Shown here: one piece after another, positions 16,666-26,165 of the stretch | Position numbering within the stretch: the first letter of the stretch is position 1 | How the letters are laid out: each line of letters starts with the position of its first letter | Source of the DNA: Lentisphaerae bacterium ADurb.BinA184 | Lineage (GTDB): Bacteria > Verrucomicrobiota > Lentisphaeria > Oligosphaerales > MVZH01 | Reading direction: 5' to 3' | Assembly (NCBI GenBank): GCA_002068325.1 | Contig: MVZH01000004.1 | Span: 1-52,661, forward strand | Length of the DNA: 52,661 nucleotides | Notes under the pieces: generated by a model | What the model saw: only the letters and a program-made list of their open reading frames with translations | What the model was told of the DNA's origin: nothing | The model's database searches: none | Position numbers and translations under genes: made by a program

Positions 16666-17730
16666 TCAGCCCTCCCCGACCGGCAGGCCGATCGCCTTGA
16701 GGATGCCCTGCGCGCGCGCCCGCCAGCTGTAGGCCGGCGCCAGCTCTCGGGCGGCCCCCGCCAGCCGCGCCGCCAAGGAGGGAGCCTGGCGCAGACGCCG
16801 GACGGCGGCCACCCAAGCCTCGACGTCGCGCGGCGGCACCAGCAGAGCGGTCTGCTCCGGCGTGAGGATTTCGCGCAGCGTGGGCAGGTCGCTGGCCACG
16901 ATGGGCCGCCCGGCCGCCAGGGACTCGAACAGCTTGATCGGGCTCATGGTCGCCGCCGTGCCGATCTCCGGCTGGTAGGGCAGAAGGATGACGTCGCAGC
17001 GGTCATACCACGCCGGAACCTCGCGCAACGGGACCATGGGGACGTTGCGCACCCCGGGCAGACTCTCCTCGCCCCCGACCGCCGTCACCTCGCACCCGTC
17101 CTGCCCAGCCAGCGCGGCCAGCACCCGCGAACCGCGCTCCGGGGTCAGCCGCCCGATGTGCACGATGCGGGGCCGCGCCAGCCGCCCGGGATCGAACCGC
17201 GACACCCCCGCGAAGTCGGACAGCCTCACCCCCGACGGCGCCACGTGCATCCTCTCCCCCACCGCCCCGGCTTCGACCAGGGCCTGCCGGGCGCCGTGAC
17301 TGATCGGAATCAACATGTCCACCGTGCCGCGGCGGTGCCTCGCCACCAGGCGCCGGCCCCGCCGGCCGTCGAGCAGGCTGGCGACGTCGTGGACTTCGAG
17401 GTGATGGCGCAATCCGAAGGCCGCCAGGACCGCGCTGATCTCGGGAACCCGCGTGTACAGCGTGCCCGCCTGCGCCAGATGCCGCCAGTGCCGTAGCACA
17501 AACGGCCAAAAGCCCCAGCGCGGATGCAGCCACCCCGAGCCGCGCACGTCCAGGCGCCTCGACACCCCGAGTTCCGCCGCCTTGTCCGCCAGCCGCACGC
17601 CGCGCGGCCAGGCCGGCAACCACAGCTCGACGCGGACGCCCAGTTCCTCGAAGCCCTCGACAGTCCCGAACGTCTGGATCAGGTTGGCCCGGCTGCGGCC
17701 CAGATAGAGAATGTCCGGTCTGCCTGCCAT
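16666..17730 (-). CDS. GT-B glycosyltransferase, family 4 type
   Basis: A 354-residue cytoplasmic glycosyltransferase that would move a sugar from a nucleotide donor to a lipid-linked or small acceptor. The C-terminal half has the GT4 pattern: RIVHIGRLTPERG (~residue 190), VPAWYDRCDVILLPY, and PIKLFESLAAGRPIVASDLPTLREIL in pieces, with the conserved donor-binding Glu in LFESLAAG. The N-terminal acceptor domain starts ILYLGRSRANLIQTFG. The ATG at 17730 fits the start of this domain; the longer open frame upstream lies in repeat DNA. It is the first gene of the leftward run and is divergent from the DUF6259 gene. Confidence 0.88.
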   Translation of the reverse strand: MAGRPDILYLGRSRANLIQTFGTVEGFEELGVRVELWLPAWPRGVRLADKAAELGVSRRLDVRGSGWLHPRWGFWPFVLRHWRHLAQAGTLYTRVPEISAVLAAFGLRHHLEVHDVASLLDGRRGRRLVARHRRGTVDMLIPISHGARQALVEAGAVGERMHVAPSGVRLSDFAGVSRFDPGRLARPRIVHIGRLTPERGSRVLAALAGQDGCEVTAVGGEESLPGVRNVPMVPLREVPAWYDRCDVILLPYQPEIGTAATMSPIKLFESLAAGRPIVASDLPTLREILTPEQTALLVPPRDVEAWVAAVRRLRQAPSLAARLAGAARELAPAYSWRARAQGILKAIGLPVGEG

Positions 17731-17944
17731 GCGTCGCTGACCTGCGCTCAGGGGCTGAACACTGTCAAGCTCAACCGTTGCCGACAGGTCCCTCGCGGCT
17801 GCCGGTGTTGGGACAGTCGCGGGGGAGCCGGCCGTTCCACGCTCCGCCCCAGACTCTATTGTGCCAACCGGCCGCGTCAAGTGGGCGACTCCCGACGCAC
17901 CGGTCTGTCCGCCGGCAGGCGGCGGCATCCGGCGGGCGCCCTCG

Positions 17945-18204
17945 GGCGGAACAACGCGGTCGCCCGCCGTCGTCAGAGGGCTGTGGCGTGGCACGCAGGC
18001 GACCGCACTCCAGAGCGGCTCCGCCGCAGTCCGCACCGGCAACCGGTCCCTGAGCACCTACCGACGCGAAGCGTCTCTGGAGTGCCTGCGGCCTGCCGCA
18101 GCTCTTGCACGGGCCGGCATGACGGCCCGCCACCCCGCCGTGGCAGGCCCCGGCGGAACAAAGCGGTCGCAGGCGACCGCACTCCAGAGCGGCTCCGCCG
18201 CAGT
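17945..18204 (+). repeat. 36-bp identical direct repeats with an inverted relative
   Basis: Positions 17995-18030 and 18169-18204 are identical over 36 bases; both include CGACCGCACTCCAGAGCGGC. The GGCGGAACAA-GCGGTCGC stretch directly precedes the second copy (from 18152), but lies 30 bases further from the first (17946-17964), as if copy 1 were split by an insertion. A diverged inverted relative lies at 18068-18111 (CTCTGGAGTGCCTGCGGC). The whole gap 17731-18588 has no supported gene. Confidence 0.7.
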
Positions 18205-18588
18205 GCTTCAGAGGCGAGACAGAACAAGGGTGTCATCGGTCATGGCAAGCCACTTGTGCCAAACTTCAGTGACAAACGGGGACGCGGATGCAGAGTAGGG
18301 CAACCGCCTGCCTCGCCGCAGTCAACTGACGAAGGCGGATCCCGGTTGCCTTGGTCACAAGCGGGGACGCCAGTCCTACCTCGTCATCCGCAATCCGTAA
18401 CCGAGTGCGGCGGAACGGCAGGCGTGCCGCCCTGCGACGAGGGCCGATTCTGTCCGCCCCACGGTGCGGGAACTGGCCTTTGGCGGCGGCGCACAGCGCG
18501 CGGCCGGCCGCTGGACGAGGCCCGCGCCGGGTCTATGTTGCGTGCACGACCGAAGTCCCCGCGACGCCTCCGGGAGCGCCCGCCGACG

Positions 18589-20652
18589 ATGCCATTCAGG
18601 CTCGACAACCCGCACCTCGCCCTTGCCCTCGATGAGCACGGCTGTCTGGCCTCGCTCGTCAACCGCCACACCGGCCGCGAGTACGTGACCGCTCCGGGGC
18701 AGGATCTCTGGCGATTGATCTGCCGCCGTCCCGAAGACCCCGAGACCCCGGTGCACGCCGCCGCCCAGTGCGAGGTCAGGGCCTCGAACCCCGACGAGAC
18801 GCGCCTGACCGTACACTGGCCGCGGCTCACCGACGCCGACGGCCGCGCCCTCGATGTCTCGGTGACGGTTGACATCGCCCTGCGCGGCGAGGAAGTCGAA
18901 CTCACGGCAAGCCTCGACAACCGCGACCGTTTCACGCTGACCGAGTTCTGGTTCCCCATGATCGGCGGCCTCGGGAACCTCGGGGCGGACGCCGCGCGCT
19001 GTTTCCTGCTCTATCCGGAATCCGGCGGCCGCCGCATCCGCGATCCGTTGCGCAACCTGGCCGACCGCAACGCCCAGCCGGTGCGCGGCGTGCGGCCGCA
19101 CTTCCTGCGGCACTTCTACCCCGGCGCGGCCTCGATGCAGTGGCTGGGGCTGTACGGCGAAGGCGGCGGGCTCTACGTCGGCTCCCACGACGCCACCCTG
19201 CAGACCACCGCCCTCAATGCCATGCTCAACCTCGGCGCGTCGGCCGCCGGGGACTCGCTCTCGCTCGGCTTCATCAAGTACCCGTTCGTCGAACCGGGCG
19301 CCGGCTGGCGCAGCGAGCCGTTCGTCCTCGCGGTCCATGCCGGCGACTGGCACACGGACGCGCGGCGGTACCGGGCGTTCACCGATACCTGGCAGAACCA
19401 CCGCCACGAGCGCCCGGGCTGGGTGCGCGACATGCCCGCCATGCACGACGTGGTCATGCTCCATCAGTACGGCCGCGTCAACTACCGCTACGACCAGATT
19501 GCGGACATCGCAGAGGCGGCGGCGACGGGCGGCATCCATGCCGTCAAACTCACCGGCTGGTCGCACGGCGGGCACGACAACCTGTACCCCGATTTCCAGC
19601 CGAGCGAGGCCCTCGGCGGCGAGGCCGCCCTGCGTGCGGGCCTGCAGGGCGTGCGGGCCGGCGGCGGGCAATCGGTGCTGTACTTCCATTTCGTGCAGAT
19701 GTCGCCGAACTCCGAGTTCTACCGGCGGCACGGCGAATACTGCGCCCTCAAGGACGCCGACGGCAACCCGTTCATTGACCTCTTCACCTGGCCCAGCCAC
19801 GGCACCCTCCTGCTGATGAACGCGCGCCACCGCCTCGTCAACGCCTGCGTCGCCACCGAACCCTGGCAGGAACACGTCCTGGACTGCGTCCGCCGTGGCC
19901 TCGACTGGGGGGCCGACGCCGTCTTCCTCGATCAGACCGCCGGCGCCCCCAGCTCCTACCTGTGCTTCGACCCGCGTCACCGACACCCGACGCCCGCCCT
20001 CGCCAGCGGCCCCGGAAGGACCCGGCTGTCCGAACGGGCGCGCGCCCTGGTCCGCGCGGCCGGCCCCGACAGGGCGCTGGGCGCCGAGTACCTCGCCGAC
20101 GCCATCCTCCAACACTACGATTTCACCATCCCCTTCGGCATGGGATTCTTCCACGGCGGCCAGCATTTCGGCGAACTGTACCGCTACACATTCCCCGAAG
20201 ACGTGATTCTCACCCAGTACATCTCGCGCGAGGACTACGACCAGCTCCACTACTCCTTCGTCATGGGGTACCGTTTCTTCCTGGCGCCGCGCCAGCAGTG
20301 CGCCCTGCTGACCAGCCTTGATGCCGCCTTTGTCCGTCGTCTGGCCGACCTCGTGGCCCTGCGGCGCCGGCACGCCGCCATCCTTCTGCGCGGACGGTTT
20401 TCCGACACGGTGCCGCTCGATGTGCGGAATCCGCAACTGGTGGCGCGCGCCTACGAAAACGCGCCCGACGCCGCCGTCGCCGTCTGGAACCCGACCGACA
20501 CCCCGCAGGAACTCGCCGTCGCCTGGCCGGGCCGCCGAATGGTCGGGGTGGATCTGCCCGGCGAGCCCTCGAGTGCGGGCGCCCCGCCCGCCCTGCTTCC
20601 GGCCGGCGAGGTCGCGGTGATGCACTTTGCCGCCGCGACGCGCGGGCGGTGA
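18589..20652 (+). CDS. DUF6259-type glycosidase-like protein
   Basis: A 687-residue protein without a signal peptide. An N-terminal beta-sandwich (~1-260) is followed by a barrel-like region from ~280 with HDVVMLHQYGRVNYRYD, GIHAVKLTGWSHGGHDN and DWGADAVFLDQTAG (in pieces); the last is a plausible site for a catalytic or substrate-binding Asp. A C-terminal beta domain (~600-687) ends the chain. This layout is that of DUF6259 proteins, relatives of clan GH-D/GH13-like hydrolases common in Lentisphaerota and related phyla. The ATG at 18589 starts the MPFRLDNPHLAL domain; the ribosome site is weak (GGGAG about 12 bases away). It precedes the oxidoreductase gene on the same strand across a repeat array. 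The substrate is unknown. Confidence 0.7.
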   Translation: MPFRLDNPHLALALDEHGCLASLVNRHTGREYVTAPGQDLWRLICRRPEDPETPVHAAAQCEVRASNPDETRLTVHWPRLTDADGRALDVSVTVDIALRGEEVELTASLDNRDRFTLTEFWFPMIGGLGNLGADAARCFLLYPESGGRRIRDPLRNLADRNAQPVRGVRPHFLRHFYPGAASMQWLGLYGEGGGLYVGSHDATLQTTALNAMLNLGASAAGDSLSLGFIKYPFVEPGAGWRSEPFVLAVHAGDWHTDARRYRAFTDTWQNHRHERPGWVRDMPAMHDVVMLHQYGRVNYRYDQIADIAEAAATGGIHAVKLTGWSHGGHDNLYPDFQPSEALGGEAALRAGLQGVRAGGGQSVLYFHFVQMSPNSEFYRRHGEYCALKDADGNPFIDLFTWPSHGTLLLMNARHRLVNACVATEPWQEHVLDCVRRGLDWGADAVFLDQTAGAPSSYLCFDPRHRHPTPALASGPGRTRLSERARALVRAAGPDRALGAEYLADAILQHYDFTIPFGMGFFHGGQHFGELYRYTFPEDVILTQYISREDYDQLHYSFVMGYRFFLAPRQQCALLTSLDAAFVRRLADLVALRRRHAAILLRGRFSDTVPLDVRNPQLVARAYENAPDAAVAVWNPTDTPQELAVAWPGRRMVGVDLPGEPSSAGAPPALLPAGEVAVMHFAAATRGR

Positions 20653-20720
20653 CCGGGGCGGAGACTGGGCTGCGCAGGCGGCTTCACACAGCCGTTGCCG
20701 CGTTCCTCTGATCCGCGCCC

Positions 20721-21105
20721 GCCGGGGCCTGTCCCTGCGCGCGGGCGGCAGTTCGTAAAAACGGGGCGGCATTTTCACGCACTCGCGCCTTGCGGTGTCT
20801 GTCCCTGCGCGGGGGGCGGCAGTTCGTGAAAACGTGGGGGGAAGTTCGTGAAAACGGGGCGGCATTTTCACGCACTCGCGCCTTGCGGGGCCTGTCCCTG
20901 CGCGGGGGGCGGCAGTTCGTGAAAACGTGGGGGGGCAGTTCGTAAAAACGGGGCGGCATTTTCACGCACTCGTGCCTTGCGGGGTCTGTCCCTGCGCGGA
21001 CGGCAGTTCGTGAAAACGGGCGGCATTTTCGCGAACTCATGCCTTGCGGGGTCTGTCCTGGCGCGGACGGCAGTTCGTGAAAACGGGGGCGAGTTGCGGA
21101 GTCCG
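20721..21105 (+). repeat. Tandem array of GTTCGTGAAAAC palindromes with CTGTCCCTGCGC tails
   Basis: Seven TTCGT(G/A)AAAAC arms occur at about 20753-21082, most answered by an inverted ATTTTCACGCACTC arm so that each pair can fold. Five tail modules (CTGTCCCTGCGC or a one-base variant) begin at 20729, 20799, 20892, 20986 and 21053, giving steps of 70, 93, 94 and 67 bases. The longer steps contain one extra half-palindrome. Three relatives lie at 49192, 49357 and 49483. The structure resembles REP sequences, which are associated with TnpA-REP (RAYT) transposases. Confidence 0.8.
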
Positions 21106-21231
21106 CAGAGTCCCGGTATTGTAGCGGTCTCTGTCGGGCGCGGCGCGGGTAGCGGCCGTGCCATCTCCTGCCCCGTCCGGGGGTTGCCGGGCGGCGGCGT
21201 CCTTTCGGGCCTTGAATCCGGAGTCATTTCG

Positions 21232-22281
21232 ATGGCGATTCGCACGGTGGTGGTCGGGCTGGGCATGGGCAAGTGGCACTGCAACGGCGTGAAGGCGACG
21301 GCCGGGATGGAGCTGGCCGGGGTCTGCGACATTGACGCGGCCCGGCTCGCGCTGGCGACCAAGGAGTACGGCGTCAAGGGGTACGCCACCCTCGACGCGG
21401 TGCTGGCCGATCCCGAGGTGGACCTGGTGACTCTGGTGACGCGGCACGACCAGCACTGCGACATGGCCGTCGCGGCCTTGGGCGCCGGCAAGCACGTCGT
21501 GCTCGACAAGCCGTTCTGCCTGTGCGTGGCCGAGGCCGACCGCATGATCGCGGCCCGCGACCGCGCCAAGCGCATGCTGAGCTGTTTCCACTGCCGGCGT
21601 TGGGATCCGGACTACCTGACCGTGCGGCGGGCGCTGGACACTGGGGCGATCGGCCGCATGCTGCAGATTCAGATCAACCAGGCCGGCTTCCATGGGCAGG
21701 GCGGCTGGCGGCGCAACCGGAAGCACATGGGCGGGCTGTTCTACGACTGGGGGGCGCACTTTGCCGACCAGCTCTGCCAGCTGGGCGGCGCCCCGGCGGT
21801 CAGCGTCAGCGGCCGCGTGCAGTACGGTCCGCACGGGCATGAGGTGGAGGACTTCATCCACGTCATCGTCGAGTTCGGCAACGGGGTGCTGGCGCTGGTC
21901 AGCCAGAGCGGGATCAGCCACTTTGCCGGGCCGCGCTGGATCGTCTCCGGCGAGAAGGGGTCGCTGAAGGAGGACGGGCAGGGGCACGACACCTGGGACA
22001 ACGAGGTGCAGCCGGCGTTTGTGCGCGCCAGCCTGAACGGCGTGCCGGCGGAGATCAAGGTTGACCGCCTGCCGGGGAGCTGGAAGAGCTACTACCAGAA
22101 CGTCAGCGAGCACCTCAACGAGGGCAAGGAGCTGATCGTGACCGCCGAGCAGGCGCGGGCCGCGGTCGAGCTCATGCAGGCGGCCTATATCTCGGCGGAG
22201 GACGGGCGCATCGTCGCGTTGCCGCTCAAGGGCGCCGAGGCCGCGCGGGTGCCGAGCAAGGTGCGCCCGGTGAAAGGATGA
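21232..22281 (+). CDS. Gfo/Idh/MocA-family oxidoreductase
   Basis: A 349-residue NAD(P)-dependent dehydrogenase acting on sugars, inositols or similar polyols. The Rossmann fold begins at once: TVVVGLGMGKWH, GVCDIDAARL, then GKHVVLDKPFCLCVAEAD with the family's EKP-like Lys (here DKP). WRRNRKHMGGLFYDWGAHFADQL, in pieces, carries the C-terminal-domain GG-x-D-x-G-x-H type motif with the likely catalytic His. The ATG at 21232 has GGAG 8 bases upstream. Genes of this family are very common beside glycan-degradation proteins in PVC bacteria, which fits the DUF6259 protein before it and the lipoprotein after it. Confidence 0.9.
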   Translation: MAIRTVVVGLGMGKWHCNGVKATAGMELAGVCDIDAARLALATKEYGVKGYATLDAVLADPEVDLVTLVTRHDQHCDMAVAALGAGKHVVLDKPFCLCVAEADRMIAARDRAKRMLSCFHCRRWDPDYLTVRRALDTGAIGRMLQIQINQAGFHGQGGWRRNRKHMGGLFYDWGAHFADQLCQLGGAPAVSVSGRVQYGPHGHEVEDFIHVIVEFGNGVLALVSQSGISHFAGPRWIVSGEKGSLKEDGQGHDTWDNEVQPAFVRASLNGVPAEIKVDRLPGSWKSYYQNVSEHLNEGKELIVTAEQARAAVELMQAAYISAEDGRIVALPLKGAEAARVPSKVRPVKG

Positions 22282-22305
22282 CCGGCGGATCCGTGGTGGA
22301 GCCGG

Positions 22306-22544
22306 TCGGCGTCAGTCAGAACACCGAGGGCCATGCAGAGCCCTGTCATGGGTGGCCGGGACGGAGCCCGGGCCTCCACCGGCATCGACAAGGACTGCCG
22401 TCTGTCAGGCTGGAGGGACGACCTGCGTGTCGTCCGGGTTCCGCGGCGGCGGACCGGGTCTTTGGGCATGACTTGGCGGACACGGAGGTCCGCCCTCCAT
22501 GGCAGGAGGCCGTTGTTGTCCACGGGGGTGTTCAAGCGCCTTCA
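22306..22544 (-). mobile_element. MITE-like palindromic element, copy 2 (inverted)
   Basis: The same element as at 9625 and 27081 but in reverse orientation, so hairpin B (22416-22435) now precedes hairpin A (22475-22494). Its ends, around GGCGTCAGTCAGAACACC on the left and GGTGTTCAAGCGCC on the right, are imperfect inverted repeats. Hairpin B's loop has one change (ACCTGCGTGT). It fills most of the gap between the oxidoreductase and lipoprotein genes and contains no gene. Confidence 0.7.
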
Positions 22545-22574
22545 CCTTAACTGACCAGGGGGCAGCGCATCAGC

Positions 22575-25500
22575 ATGTTGACACTACGGGGGACTCTTGC
22601 GGCGGCTGGACTTGGCGGCGTGGCGGCAGTCTGTCTTTGCGGGTGCCGCCTCCGCTCGCAAGAGGCGGCGGCAACGCCGGCGCCGGGAGACGGTTTGACG
22701 GCGCCGGTGGTGCAGGCGTCCGACGTCTCGACCGAGCCGCAACCGCCCATACCGATCCGGCTTCGCCTCAGGGAACCGGGTTTCGTGACGCTGGTCATTG
22801 ACGACGCGCAGGGGCGGCGGGTCCGCAACCTGATCAGCGAGACGCCGCTGCCGGCCGGCGAGAGCACGCTGTACTGGGACGGTTGCGATGACCTGCGGCG
22901 TGACGCCAACGCCGCGGCCCACGCCGTCTACCACATCCCCGGCGCCCTCGTCGAGCCCGGCGAGTACACCGTCCGCGGCCTGTTCCGCAAGGCGGTTGAC
23001 TTGCGCTACGAGTTCACCGTCTACAATCCTGGCGATCCGCCGTGGCGCACGCCGGACCGCCGCAGCGAGTGGTTGACCAACCACACCCCGCCCGGCTCGA
23101 TCTGCGCCCTCCCGGCCGGGGCGGCACCGGTGCGCGAGGGGCAGGACGACTCGCCGGCCCAAGTGCTCATCGGCAGCTACGTTGCCGAGGGCGGCAGCGG
23201 GCTGGCATGGATTGACTTGGACGGGCGCAAACGCCACGGGCAGATGTGGGTGGGCGGGGTCTGGACCGGCGCCGAACTCATCGCCCGCGACGCGGGAGAC
23301 CAGCCCCTGCCCGGCGTCTACGCCTATGTCGCCGCCTCGTGGAAGGGGGACAAGTATAACGACAACCAGTCCGAGATTCGGCTGCACAAACTGGTCAATG
23401 ATGCGCAGCGTCTGGCCGCTCCGCGTGACACGCGCTTCGGGACGGGTGAGGATCCGGCGGTCCTCCAGCCGACGTGGAAGTTCCCCGAGCCGGATCAGGT
23501 GGGGATCGGCGGGATGGCCGTGTGGAACGGCACGGTGGTGGTCAGCCTTCCGAAGATGAACGCGCTCCTGCTGGTGGACGCGGCCGGGTCCGCGGTACGG
23601 GGAACGGTTCCGCTCGAGTCTCCGCGCGGGCTGGCGTTCGATTCGTCCGGCCGGCTGCTGGCGGTGAGCGGCCGGCAGGTGGTGCGGGTCACGCTCCCGA
23701 CGGGCGAGCGTCCGGGCGAGGCCGCCGCGGCGGGCGTGGTGGTCGCCGGCGGCCTGGAGGATCCTCAGCAGCTTGCCCTTGACGCGGACGGCAACCTCTA
23801 CGTCAGCGACCGGGGCATCGCCAATCAGGTCAAGGTCTTCACGCCGGACGGGGCGCCGTTGCGGACCATCGGTCTGGCCGGAGTGGCCAAGGCCGGCCCG
23901 TACGATCCCCGGCAGATGCACAACCCAAAGGGGCTGGCGATTGACGCCCGCGGCCAGTTGTGGGTCGCCGAGGACGACTTCCAGCCGAAACGGGTCAGCG
24001 TGTGGAGTCTGGACGGTCGGTTGCTGCGGGCGTTCTACGGGCCGCCCGTGTACGGCGGCGGCGGCGTGCTGGATCCGCGCGACGAGAGGCTTTTCTACCT
24101 CGCCGGAATGACGTTCGAACTGAACTGGCGGACCGGCGCCAGTGAACTGACCGCCATCCGTTATCGGCCGGGGAAAGACGACTTCGCCCTGCCCAGCGGC
24201 CATCATGCCGACGGGCCGCCCGACACGCCGTTGTACGTCGGTGGCCGCAAGTACTACACCAACTGCTACACCTCCAGTCCTACGGGCGGCACCCCGGTGG
24301 TCTGCATCTGGCGCGATGTTGACGGGGTGGCGGTGCCGGCGGCAGCGTTTGGCCGGGCCGATGTGTGGACGTGGCTGAAGGACGACGTGTTCCGCGCGCG
24401 GGTCGAAGCCGCGGCCGGGCCGGTCAAGCCGGGCAAAGAGCCGAACCTGGGCGACCTGATCTTCATCTGGTCGGATGTGGACGGCGACGGCAACGGTCAG
24501 CCCGAGGAAGTGGCTCTGCGGCGCGGCACCGTGTCCTCGGGCGTGACGGTGGGCGCGGATCTGTCGCTGGTCACCGGGAACGCGGTCCGCTATGCGCCGG
24601 TGCGCCTGTCCGCGGCGGGAGTGCCGGTGTACGATCTCGACGCGGGCAAAGTGCTGTGCCCCGAGCCGCAGCGGCCGACCTCGTCCGGCGGCGGGCAGGT
24701 GCTGATGGCGGGCGGCGGGTGGACGGTTCTGACCACCGCACCGAAGCCGTTCGCTCCGCAGTCGGTGGGCGGGGCGCGGGACGGCGTCCCACTGTGGTCG
24801 TATCCGAGTCCGTGGCCCGGGTTGCACGCCTCGCACATCGCGCCGCCGCCGGAGTTCCCGGGCGAAGTCATCGGCACCACCCGTCTGCTCGGCCCCAGTT
24901 TCGCGCTGGACACGCCGGGGCGGGACGAACTGTGGGCCATCAACGGCAACAAGGGATGCATCTACCTGTTCACGACCGACGGACTCTTTGTGGCCACGCT
25001 CTTCCAGGACACCCGCACGAAGGACTCGGCCTGGGCGACGCGCGCCAAGGCCGAGCGCGGCATGTCGGTGAGCGACCTCACCAATGGCGAGGAGAGCTTC
25101 TGGCCGTCCATCACCTGTACGCGTGACGGCGAGGTTTATGTGGTGACCAACTACCCGGCCATCATCCGGGTGACAGGGCTGGAGACGATCCGCCGGCTGC
25201 CGGAACAGGCCCTGTCGGTGAGGCCGGATCAGCTCGAGGCCGCGCGAACCTACCAAGTCGAGGCCGAACAGCGGCGGCAGGCCGCGGCCGGCGCGACGGC
25301 CATCCTGACCATTCCTATCCTGGCCTCGCCGCCCGCCGTGGACGGGGATCTCGGCGAGTGGACGGCGGAACACTTTGTGACGATTGACGTGAGGCAGAAG
25401 CAGATCGGCGACTGGGGCCGGCGCAAACAGGAGACGCAGGCCGCCCTCGCGGTCAGCGGCGACCGGCTGTATGCCGCCTTCCGGACGGGCGAACCGAAGG

Positions 25501-26057
25501 CGCTGGAAAACGCGGGCACGGCCCTGGCCAATCTCTTCAAGACCGGCGGCGCGCTGGACCTGATGCTGGGCACCGACCCGCAGGCCGACCCGCGGCGGCG
25601 GGCGGCGGCGGCCGGCGACCTGCGGCTCCTTGTGGCCATGGTCAAGGAGAAGCCCGTCGCCGTGCTCTACCGCCCGGTTGTGCCTGGATCCGAGGGCGAT
25701 GGCGTACCCTTCAGTTCGCCGTTGCGCACCGTGCGTTTTGCCGAGGTCCGGGAGGTGAGCGCCGAGGTCACGCTGGCCCGCGGTACGGAGACGGCTCCCG
25801 AGGCCAAGGGCCAGCCGGCGACGACCGGTCCGAGCGGCGACTTCGAGTTCTCGATCCCACTTGCCGTGCTTGGGCTGTCGCCCACGCCTGGGGCGATGAT
25901 CCGCGGCGACGTCGGGATCCTGCGCGGGAGTGCGATCGAGACCACCCAGCGCGCCTACTGGACGAACAAGGCGGCCGGCCTGGTCTCGGACATCCCAAGC
26001 GAGGCGGAACTGCTGCCGCACCTGTGGGGAGAGATCCGGATCGTCCCCGCACCCTGA
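22575..26057 (+). CDS. Large lipoprotein with NHL-type propeller and C-terminal carbohydrate-binding-like domain
   Basis: A 1160-residue exported protein. The N-terminus ends in LCGC, a plausible lipobox, so it is likely membrane-anchored. Residues ~55-150 resemble a FlgD-type Ig fold (LREPGFVTLVIDDAQGRRVRNL in parts, then GESTLYWDG). A propeller region follows, with NHL-like repeats: ESPRGLAFDSSGRL, DPQQLALDADGNLYVSDRG, NPKGLAIDARGQLWVAED. Near residue 915, ASPPAVDGDLGEW opens a CBM9/DOMON-like beta-sandwich that runs to the end. Proteins of this layout are frequent among secreted glycan-degradation functions in PVC bacteria. No catalytic residues are assigned; binding or lyase activity are both possible. 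Confidence 0.68.
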   Translation: MLTLRGTLAAAGLGGVAAVCLCGCRLRSQEAAATPAPGDGLTAPVVQASDVSTEPQPPIPIRLRLREPGFVTLVIDDAQGRRVRNLISETPLPAGESTLYWDGCDDLRRDANAAAHAVYHIPGALVEPGEYTVRGLFRKAVDLRYEFTVYNPGDPPWRTPDRRSEWLTNHTPPGSICALPAGAAPVREGQDDSPAQVLIGSYVAEGGSGLAWIDLDGRKRHGQMWVGGVWTGAELIARDAGDQPLPGVYAYVAASWKGDKYNDNQSEIRLHKLVNDAQRLAAPRDTRFGTGEDPAVLQPTWKFPEPDQVGIGGMAVWNGTVVVSLPKMNALLLVDAAGSAVRGTVPLESPRGLAFDSSGRLLAVSGRQVVRVTLPTGERPGEAAAAGVVVAGGLEDPQQLALDADGNLYVSDRGIANQVKVFTPDGAPLRTIGLAGVAKAGPYDPRQMHNPKGLAIDARGQLWVAEDDFQPKRVSVWSLDGRLLRAFYGPPVYGGGGVLDPRDERLFYLAGMTFELNWRTGASELTAIRYRPGKDDFALPSGHHADGPPDTPLYVGGRKYYTNCYTSSPTGGTPVVCIWRDVDGVAVPAAAFGRADVWTWLKDDVFRARVEAAAGPVKPGKEPNLGDLIFIWSDVDGDGNGQPEEVALRRGTVSSGVTVGADLSLVTGNAVRYAPVRLSAAGVPVYDLDAGKVLCPEPQRPTSSGGGQVLMAGGGWTVLTTAPKPFAPQSVGGARDGVPLWSYPSPWPGLHASHIAPPPEFPGEVIGTTRLLGPSFALDTPGRDELWAINGNKGCIYLFTTDGLFVATLFQDTRTKDSAWATRAKAERGMSVSDLTNGEESFWPSITCTRDGEVYVVTNYPAIIRVTGLETIRRLPEQALSVRPDQLEAARTYQVEAEQRRQAAAGATAILTIPILASPPAVDGDLGEWTAEHFVTIDVRQKQIGDWGRRKQETQAALAVSGDRLYAAFRTGEPKALENAGTALANLFKTGGALDLMLGTDPQADPRRRAAAAGDLRLLVAMVKEKPVAVLYRPVVPGSEGDGVPFSSPLRTVRFAEVREVSAEVTLARGTETAPEAKGQPATTGPSGDFEFSIPLAVLGLSPTPGAMIRGDVGILRGSAIETTQRAYWTNKAAGLVSDIPSEAELLPHLWGEIRIVPAP

Positions 26058-26165
26058 ACGGCGCCGGGACGCGGGGGCGGCCCCGGCGCCCATCCCTCGC
26101 GGCGCCGCAGGATGCTCTGCCGCAACGGGAAGTGGCGGTCGGCCTCAATCTGGCCGGAACCGGGT

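Noticed and set aside
18376..20871. 831-codon open frame opposite the DUF6259 gene
   Set aside because: It has no domain signs and extends into repeat DNA at both ends.
20721..21105. CRISPR array
   Set aside because: The repeated units are internally palindromic, vary in length and have no unique spacers of constant size; no cas genes are in the window.
22584..26093. 1169-codon open frame opposite the NHL-type lipoprotein
   Set aside because: Mirror-frame artefact of codon bias; the plus-strand protein has a lipobox, NHL repeats and a C-terminal domain.
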